Both the position numbers and the translations under genes were made by a program. A stretch of DNA of 64,000 bases from Rhodocollybia butyracea (lineage: Eukaryota; Basidiomycota; Agaricomycetes; Agaricales; Omphalotaceae): the NCBI GenBank assembly GCA_015501585.1, contig JADNRY010000018.1, forward strand, positions 1 to 64,000, given 5' to 3'. Under the pieces are notes generated by a model. The model worked only from the letters and a program-made list of their open reading frames with translations, was not told where the DNA came from and made no database searches. This document shows positions 62,855 to 64,000 of this stretch, piece by piece (the stretch's first letter is position 1; the number at the start of each line of letters is the position of its first letter).

Positions 62855-64000
62855 TGATTTTCGCTGTTTTTGCCATATTTCCATCAGTTTCCATTCGATT
62901 TCTTTCGTCCAGGGCTCGTTTAGATCCCCTAGGTACCCCCTCACTATCGCCCCACTCACGCTAGAGCAATTCCCAACTTTTTCCATCTCTCTCTCATCAT
63001 ATAGGTGATTTTCAATGTTTTTGCCATAACTCCTTCAATTTTCACTCAATTTTTCCGAGGTAGGGCCCGTTCACATTCGATTAGGACCCTCTCCATGCTC
63101 CTCCACTCACTTCCTGGTCACTTTCCATCTTGTTCATCTCCCCCTGGTCAGTCTCACTTAGGTGATTTTCGCTGTTTTTGCCATATTTCCATCAGTTTCC
63201 ATTCAATTTCTTTCGTCCAGGGCTCGTTTAGATCCCCTAGGTACCCCCTCACTATCGCCCTACTCACGCTAGAGCAATTCCCAACTTTTTCCATCTCTCT
63301 CTCATCATATAGGTGATTTTCAATGTTTTTGCCATAACTCCTTCAATTTTCACTCATTTTTTCCGAGGTAGGGCCCGTTCACATTCGCTTAGGACCCTCT
63401 CCGTGCTCCTCCACTCACTTCCTGGTCACTTTCCATCTTGTTCATCTCCCCCTGGTCAGTCTCACTTAGGTGATTTTCGCTGTTTTTGCCATATTTCCAT
63501 CAGTTTCCATTCAATTTCTTTCGTCCAGAGCTCGTTTAGATCCCCTAGGTACCCCCTCACTATCGCCCTACTCACGCTAGAGCAATTCCCAAATTTTCCA
63601 TCTCTCTCTCATCATATAGGTGATTTTCAATGTTTTTGCCATAACTCCTTCAATTTTCACTCAATTTTTCCGAGGTAGGGCCCGTTCACATTCGCTTAGG
63701 ACCCTCTCCATGCTCCTCTACTCACTTCTTGGTCACCTTCCATCTTGGTCATCTCCCCCTGGTCAGTCTCACTTAGGTGATTTTCGCTGTTTTTGCCATA
63801 TTTCCATCAGTTCTTATTCAATTTCTTTCGTCCAGGGCTCGTTTAGATCCCCTAGGTACCCCCTCACTATCGCCTTACTCACGCTAGAGCAATTCCCAAC
63901 TTTTTCCATCTCTCTCTTGTCATATAGGTGATTTTCAATGTTTTTGCCATAACTCCTTCAATTTTCACTCAATTTTTCCGAGGTAGGGCCCGTTCACATT
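62855..64000 (+). repeat. 308-bp satellite, forward array to window end
   Basis: TGATTTTCGCTGTTTTTGCC recurs at 62855, 63163, 63471 and 63778, giving periods of 308, 308 and 307 bp, and the array runs off the window. Each unit is a diverged dimer: TGATTTTCGCTGTTTTTGCC-ATATTTCCATCAG and TGATTTTCAATGTTTTTGCC-ATAACTCCTTCA start the two halves of about 154 bp. Units are highly similar, so the array is being homogenised or is recent. The repeated open frames are by-products of the repeat. Confidence 0.95.

Noticed and set aside
63005..63931. Repeated frames of about 103 codons at the right end as a tandem gene family
   Set aside because: They follow the 308-bp satellite period, span unit borders and change with small indels; repeat by-product.

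Overview
The window looks like a repeat-rich region of a basidiomycete (Agaricomycetes) genome. The evidence is short introns of about 40-70 bp with GT/AG borders, TATA-box promoters, a DUF6532-type gene, and a dense nest of LTR retrotransposons, hAT, CACTA-like and other TIR elements. The general style recalls Rhizoctonia-type genomes, but no species can be fixed from the sequence alone. No rRNA, tRNA or CRISPR locus was recognised.

Layout. (1) 1-4 kb holds two solo LTRs with perfect 5-bp target duplications (523-789 and 1657-2825) and a CAAGT-rich repeat block. (2) 4.3-6.45 kb holds an apparently intact multi-exon DUF6532 gene on the minus strand. (3) 7-31 kb is a segmentally duplicated cluster. 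It has four full copies and one truncated copy of a 127-128 aa protein gene, each full copy with the same TATA box and 5'-UTR intron, interleaved with copies of a proline-rich gene that is intact only at 11.08-11.62 kb and with repeated non-coding modules. A two-module secreted-protein gene sits at 20.1-21.6 kb. Three DNA elements were inserted later: a hAT element (22544-23164), a 2.85-kb TIR element carrying an F-box fragment (25347-28200) and a CACTA-like MITE (30610-30767). Remnants of a VIT/vWA-type gene are also present. (4) 31.6-61.3 kb is a set of nested insertions: an unidentified ORF is split by a TGTAAC...GTTACA element (TSD CTGAG), which is split by a giant LTR retroelement (33471-61008, TSD CCGC), which itself holds a 3.17-kb fold-back element (TSD TTAAG), a 5.84-kb Gag-only LTR element (TSD ATCTT) and a palindrome-rich element inside pol. 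(5) 61.4-64 kb holds another CAAGT-rich block and a 308-bp satellite whose orientation flips around 62.3-62.9 kb.

Most notable is the giant element. Its gag-pol (Gypsy type: CCHC knuckle, DSG protease, YIDD reverse transcriptase, RNase H, integrase) runs on the minus strand, from an 1.84-kb LTR and a TGG-starting primer-binding site at 59.1 kb down to 50.8 kb. Between the end of pol and the 3' LTR it carries two intron-containing genes in antisense orientation: A at 38.96-47.7 kb, with a C-x2-C...C-x2-C-x6-C zinc-cluster-like motif, and B at 48.7-50.3 kb, with its own TATA box. Without later insertions the element is about 18 kb. Both it and gene A are now broken: gag-pol has frame breaks and an inverted RNase H segment, and gene A has the Gag-only retrotransposon in its first exon plus a frameshift.

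Most boundaries were set by matching target-site duplications and repeat ends by eye. Splice models are hand-made and should be treated as approximate.
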